A stretch of 64,000 nucleotides of DNA from Glandiceps talaboti (Eukaryota > Hemichordata > Enteropneusta > Spengelidae), in assembly GCF_964340395.1 (NCBI RefSeq), contig NC_135549.1, forward strand, positions 4,447,501 to 4,511,500, written 5' to 3'. The translations under genes and the position numbers were made by a program. Below the pieces are notes generated by a model that searched no databases, was not told where the DNA came from, and worked only from the letters and a program-made list of their open reading frames with translations. Shown one piece after another: positions 57,960-64,000 of this stretch. Positions within the stretch are counted from its first letter, which is position 1, and every line of letters begins with the position of its first letter.

Positions 57960-60900
57960 GTGAGTTACAGAAATTTGATATTTATTCTCTTCCTATAACT
58001 TTACTCCCAGCAATGCACACAAAAAGACATTCTGCCACCTAGGTGACTCATAAAATCACAATGGAAATGTATGACAATTTGGAAGGATAGCCTTTATGGT
58101 CAGTACTTTGGTTTCATTAAATTTACAGAGGAATGAATAAGATTGAAGAATGATTTAATTTACAAGTTAGTTTTAGACAGAAAATCTGGGTAGAGATAAT
58201 TGTATGAAGTACTACTTTGTATGAGTAATACCCTTGGATATGTTTCCGCATTGCTGTTGTTTGTGTAAGCATGACAGTGATGTGTAGTGCACACAACAAT
58301 ATATTTTTCACTCTACTACTGCCCCAGCAACTACACAACATTTTGTCAGGGTGTGATAAACAACTCTTTCCTCCACTTTTTGCATGCGTAATGCTTATTG
58401 TTGAAACATCTATTCCACATATCTTTGATATGGATATAAATAGAGGGATACAAAAAGCAAATCATTTTAACTTGTGTGGACTTAGTATAAAGTGTAGTAC
58501 TTACTGTACTTATAGTATAACAAAGTTGTATCAGAGATCACAAAATTAGTTGTATAACCAATCAGAAGCCTTGTCAATTTTATGCTAATCATGCAGATGT
58601 AGATAGCATTGGATTTCATCTGTGCTGAGTGATCTCAGAAAATCTTATCATTGCTGTATATGTTCCAAAAAAAGTCATTAAAAGCATATCACTATTTGTT
58701 AGTTATAATGCAATGGACACACAATGGAGTAATTTTCAGACACCACGGGGGGTTTGTAATGAATGGCTACATGGAAATGGTTCATCGCCATTAAAGTCGG
58801 TAACAAGCAGATTACCACAGTTTGAATAAAATGAAACATTTATGAACTTTTTAATGGTTTCCATGTAATGACCTTAAAAAATGTGCAGTGGTGCAAAAAG
58901 GAATGAATGAAGCTAAAAAAGTAACACTTAAAATGAAACTCTGATTGTGATCTTGTTGTGTGAGAGAATTATTGTAGAGAAAGGATACATCTTTTATAGT
59001 CCTGCCCGAACCATTACTTAAATCCCCTAGGCCACAGACTTAGATATAGGAACAGTTAGTGTCAGTGTATTGAGAGATCTACCCCCAGCGGGATATGGAA
59101 AAGATTTTATTGAGTTGTGTTTTCGGCATTGTCTAGTTTTTTAGGTACTGCCAGTTTGAATGATGACTTAAATCATAAGCATGTTTAGAAATTATGTTGG
59201 TGAAAATGAATCATGGTGTACTTTTACATGTTGTGTTTTCTAACCAATGGGATTTGGTAAGTTCTCAGCAAGCTGGGTTTTTATGAGGCATTATACATTA
59301 GAGTACATTACAAAATAATTTACTAGGACTAGTTGCTAACCTTGTTTTATAGATAGAATGACCTAAAGCACAGTAAACTAAGTGCAAGTCATGATTGATG
59401 TTACATGTCTATTCTTTCCTTAGTTTTCAAGTTGTTGGCTCACAGAAAAAAAGCATTAGTAACACACAAATAAAAAAGGGTTTAGATTTTCTATTTGACA
59501 TTAAGTTTTACATCGTCTCTTTAGATGTTATAATGTACTGATGTGACTCAGTGACACAAGAAAGTCTGACAAACAGCAGCACATTGACATCAATTATTGC
59601 TATGATGTTCCAATGTTAGCTCTCTTACAGTGTTACAACACTCAGTACTGTTAGACCACTCACTTTAATGTCAGATGAAGAAAGGTGTCAACCTGTTGTC
59701 GTGTCAGTGCAATAAGGTCGTATCTGCTATACAAATATATTATTGCACTGACGTGACGTATCTTATATTTTCATGTCTACTGTTTTTGTCCTTCATCATA
59801 TGATGTTTATTCTGTGTGAGACAGGACACAATTGCCTGACAAACTATGGGCAATAAAAAAATACAAAATTGACAAGTAATTAAAATTACAAAAAATGAAG
59901 ATATAGTACTTTTGTTCATAAAAGAGTTTAGTAAACTCAAGATGATATGGACCACATTAATTAATATTTAGCATAAGTATAATGTCAATTACATAATGTC
60001 ATACATGTATGTATTGTCGATTGATGAAAATGGTTACAAATGAGACAGTCAACAATTAAATGGAAAATGACTATGGATGGAAAATGACCATGTCTGGAAA
60101 AATTAATAAGTCTGGTAAATAAGTCAGCAAATTAACAACAATTATAGAGCGACATAAATGTACACTCTAAACTGTGTCATACTTATAAACTTCAATGATA
60201 TCTCCATGGCGATACAGCAATTACCCTGACTTGCTGTAATGGACATACAGTAATTATCTTTTAAAAACACTTCAGCGTTTATAATGAACATTTCTATAAA
60301 TTTTGACAAATTGTTAATGTAATACTTTGAGCTACAAGCTGTCGTTCAAAATGACAGCATAGCTCAAAAGTAGGAAGTAAATGTGTTACACAAGCGTATC
60401 AACTTTGCATTTATGTAAATATTGTATGTAAATATATATTAATATTATGCACAAATTATGTAAATAAGAGGATGAAAGATACCACTGTAGGATAACACAG
60501 GGAGAGGTCTGAACTGGACGGTAGTGAAGTACAATATGTATGTGGTTGTAGTAAATACGTCATTTCACTTTATTTATCACTATGTAGAATAGTAGAATAG
60601 TACTTGTACAGATTTCATGCTATTCTAACTCAAATTCCATAACAATATAAATATTTTGTATGTGTACGCATCTGTATGCACAAGCGGATGGATGGATGGA
60701 TGGTTGGGTCGGTGTGTGTGTGTGTCAGTAACAGTATGTGTGAATGTGTTGGTGGGCAGGCAGGCGGGTGGGTGGATGGATGTTATATGTAATTTGTTCC
60801 CAATTTGAATGTCTTTTGAGCTTTCCATAAACACTCAATTACTAGACACAAATGTCTATACACACAGTACAGAATGTTAGACATCACAATTTAACCAAAT

Positions 60901-63900
60901 ATTTTTCAGTTGTACTCAATTCCATTTTAAAATGTTGAAACTATAAAATCTAATTTGTTTTCATTGTAGAGGGTAATAGGAATGTCAGGGTCTGTTTACT
61001 TTCGTGAGTGTTGTTATGTTGGTATAGGGTAGAATTTCTAATGTTTCAGTTTGCATTTGGAGATTCAGTGTACTTTCCGTGTCCTAGCATGATTGTGGTG
61101 AGATGGAAGGAAATGCACATCACAACAGATGAGGGATCAATTACTCTCCAGTTGTAATGGAACAAATTACTTTTTATACACGATAATCTTAAAAGAATAT
61201 GTCTGTCTTTTTCCAGAGCATTTGCTAGGTTGATTCTCATTTCATTACTCATAGCATTATTCTTACAAATACATGTAAGATATTTAAAGTCTCCCTGCAT
61301 GTGTTATCTAGTACTAGAATATCAGACATGTAATAAAAATTAAGAGTGCTCTCATCATTCAGCATCTTTTTCATGAGTTATATTCTATTTGTGGAAATCA
61401 TATCTCATTGTGTAGTGGTAACCTGCATTGTATTTTTAAGACTTGAATCTCATATCTTTGTAGACTCAATCCATCTTAATGGTTTAACAGATAGAATACT
61501 ATTAATAAAGATTACTAATCTCACTTTGCCAGTTAGATCAGTATTAAAAGAGTTGTCTCTCAAGACAGAAATCTCTAGGTTATATCACATGATCTCAATG
61601 GTATAATAATCTTGAAGCTTTTAACCTCTTGCAGAAACTGGATCTCAGATTAACAGAAATTTTATATAGGCAGACAGTATTAAAATTAGTGCTTGGGGCA
61701 CCCATACTTAATTCAATGTTCTCATTGTATAAACCCCTTAAAAATGATTGGTTGGCCTGATAAAGTAAATAGTGTATGTTTACATATTGGTGATAATTTC
61801 ATTAAATAATCATACCTTTACAGTCCGAATGACTTTGAAATGATGATTAAAGTTAGATGGAAATTTTGACATTTGTTTTATCAAAGTTCCCAAATTTCAA
61901 GAATGAACAATCATTTTTGTGCAGCTACACACTTGTAGGGTTGCCATCGTACAGTCAGTGATATATTGATATACATATATTGGTATTTTTTCTAATCCTG
62001 CTGTAAAGGGTGTACATTTTTTTTCTTTCTCCAGATTGCATAAATATAGGTTTGGTTGAGGCATGTGAAATACAGAATTAGGTATGACTGCCTGCTGGGT
62101 AGCAAATGTAAAGGCCTTGATTTGTACTTTACTGTTTTCTCATTGTCACAAATCCAACAGGTCTTTTATGGGGAACTGAAAAATTGGCAAGGTTTGCAAG
62201 AATGCTATTTGTCTTTATGACACAATAAAAATGAAAATAATTGCTTTTTCTGATTAAGTCATTATTTTAATCAAAACACCTTACCAATAAAATTATTGAT
62301 GTTATTTGAAAGTCATCATTGTTATTAGAGATATGATTATTATCCAGTATTGGGATTTATGTATCAGACTTACGTTGTAGATTTGTAGGAAGTACATTGT
62401 GTTTGTATTTCACACATCTCTCCATGTCCATCATCTAAAGATAAAATAGTAGATATCTTTACAGCCTAAGCAATTACAATTTAAGCATGTTTCATTTTTA
62501 TTCAAGACTATGGCAGTTTTTGCTAAGCTTATAATCAAAATTTTGACTTTTACATTCTTTTAAATTCTTACTGGAGTAATTTAATTAAGTACTCTACATG
62601 TAGTATAAATGTATGATGTGACGATTAACTCTTCTGTGGGTTATATGTCAACTTGTGATTGCCATATTTGGGTTAAAGAACAACTACAATATATAATTGT
62701 ATCATAGTCATGCCCTCTAGTCCTTATTTTTGCAACTTGGAGAATGACAGAATCAGTTTTTTGCTAAGCCGAAACCTGAAAAGCAGGATTTAACACACAC
62801 ATATACTGCCAAGATAAATTTAGATCATTTTACTTCTACTGCTGATACAATTTGCACCTTAAGATGTTAGATGTGTTGTCATGGCAATGAAATAGTGTGT
62901 AATCACCCAGATGAAATCATACTGTATAATATACCCATTACCAGTTATATTTTTCAATTTCCTTGAATGGATTAACTTGCGAAATGCTGTATTCCAAACT
63001 GAATGTTAAGCTGCGTATAGTTGTACAGATCTATTCTACAGTATTTAAAATCTCAGGACTCACTGCTTTTGTTGCTGACTCCAAATACTGTTCTGTGATT
63101 TTCCAGGGGATAGCTAGAGATAAATTCTTTTTTTTTTTGTAACAGTGACCCATTTTAGCATAGTCAAGACGTGTCCTGAATCTCTCAAACAGTTTTGAAA
63201 GACCAGCATGCACATAGATGTATATTATTAGTATTTGATATAACACATTTTCCAACAACTTTGCTACCAATTCTCAAATACTAGCTACATGGACACAAAG
63301 TTCTATAAAGATAGAAATTGAGGACAGGATGTCTTTTAGTTTATTTTGTTAGTTATGTTGTTTTAGTTAATTATTTAAAAAAGAAATAGAAATCAGACAT
63401 ACACCTACTTCACAAATGGTTCACATTTTTTTACAGAAACCATACATCTGTTCTAAGAATTAACAGCTTTTTTTGTGATTCTTGACAATTTCTCAATCTC
63501 TATTTCTTCAGTAAAACAGATGGAGGATACTGTTTTGAATAAAGATGTATTCGAATAATTTTGGATTATAATTCAGTGGAACAAACGAATGTAAAATAGT
63601 CATGTGAAAGGCTGTAAACTTTATTTTAAAACTTATCAAACTTTACAAAGCCTCATGCAATCTGCATACAAAATATACATGGATACATGTATATTGTTGT
63701 GCCAAGATACAGTCTCACTGACTCAATTTTTTTTAAACAATCAATAGAATTTTACCACCTACATGTATGCATGTCATGATAAAGATAGCAATCATTTGAT
63801 TTTTGGTCGACACTTTGACTTCTGCTTCACGTGATACACAATCATGCATTACTCATTTATTGTTGTTGTGCACAAAAATAAGTCAACCGTCTTGTTCTAT

Positions 63901-64000
63901 TTTGATTCGCCAGAATGAGGTACAATGCTGTTGTAGGTATTGTGAGCTATTTTCTACCGACAAAGTGCTTTGTGCTCTACTGCTCAACAAATACAATTTT
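57960..64000. other. Downstream of the last visible CEP83 exon
   Basis: About 6 kb after the donor at 57960 with no exon I can recognise. None of the expected C-terminal CEP83 sequence was found, so this is probably a long intron. It has a short (GGAT)n/(GT)n stretch near 60686-60725 and several small open frames (for example minus 61046-61300 and minus 63031-63270) that match no family I know. Confidence 0.55.

Noticed and set aside
61046-61300. Minus-strand frame of 84 codons downstream of CEP83
   Set aside because: No recognisable domain and no consistent splice partners.
62160-62230. Possible CEP83 terminal exon after CAACAG with AATAAA nearby
   Set aside because: The in-phase reading (VFYGELKNWQG then stop) does not match the expected CEP83 C terminus, which should be a long coiled coil.
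63031-63270. Minus-strand frame of 79 codons with a Lys run
   Set aside because: The Lys run comes from a T-homopolymer. No family recognised; possibly repeat-derived.

Overview
The window is AT-rich animal nuclear DNA. It has long introns with GT-AG splicing, many microsatellites and mononucleotide runs, tRNA-derived SINEs, small inverted-repeat elements, and one LINE with both reading frames open. The host genes are metazoan orthologues: an Integrator subunit, a distal-appendage protein and an adhesion GPCR. With the repeat content this suggests a marine invertebrate (hemichordate, cephalochordate or spiralian are all possible). I cannot fix the species from sequence alone.

Layout. (1) 1120-15777, plus strand: INTS13 (asunder), complete, 15 coding exons, 698 residues. 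Its introns hold a 1.8 kb inverted-repeat element with a smaller palindromic insertion inside it, a SINE, a MITE, a 54-bp minisatellite, and two exon-derived duplications (a repeated exon 4 donor region and a dead copy of exon 13). (2) 17861 to about 22590, minus strand: a full-length CR1/L2-like LINE. ORF1 (zinc finger, coiled coil, RNA-binding-like domain) overlaps ORF2 (endonuclease plus reverse transcriptase), and the 5' leader carries tandem monomers. (3) 24000-43766, minus strand: an adhesion GPCR rebuilt from 25 exons. Its ectodomain alternates TSP1 repeats with a Cys-rich GCW (WSC-like) domain three times, followed by a GAIN/GPS module, seven transmembrane segments and a cytoplasmic tail. 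Only the 5' exon(s) with start codon and signal peptide are missing. (4) About 44400 to 57959, plus strand: CEP83 (CCDC41), eight coding exons giving 559 residues. The C-terminal exons are not seen and probably lie past the window end. An NRF1/YY1-type promoter lies at 44363-44392.

INTS13 and the GPCR are convergent, with the LINE between them. The GPCR and CEP83 are divergent, head to head. The host genes share no obvious pathway: Integrator RNA processing, mother-centriole appendages, and cell-surface adhesion signalling. The most unusual content is the TSP1-GCW receptor architecture, the intact LINE with 5' monomers, and the stacked palindromic elements.
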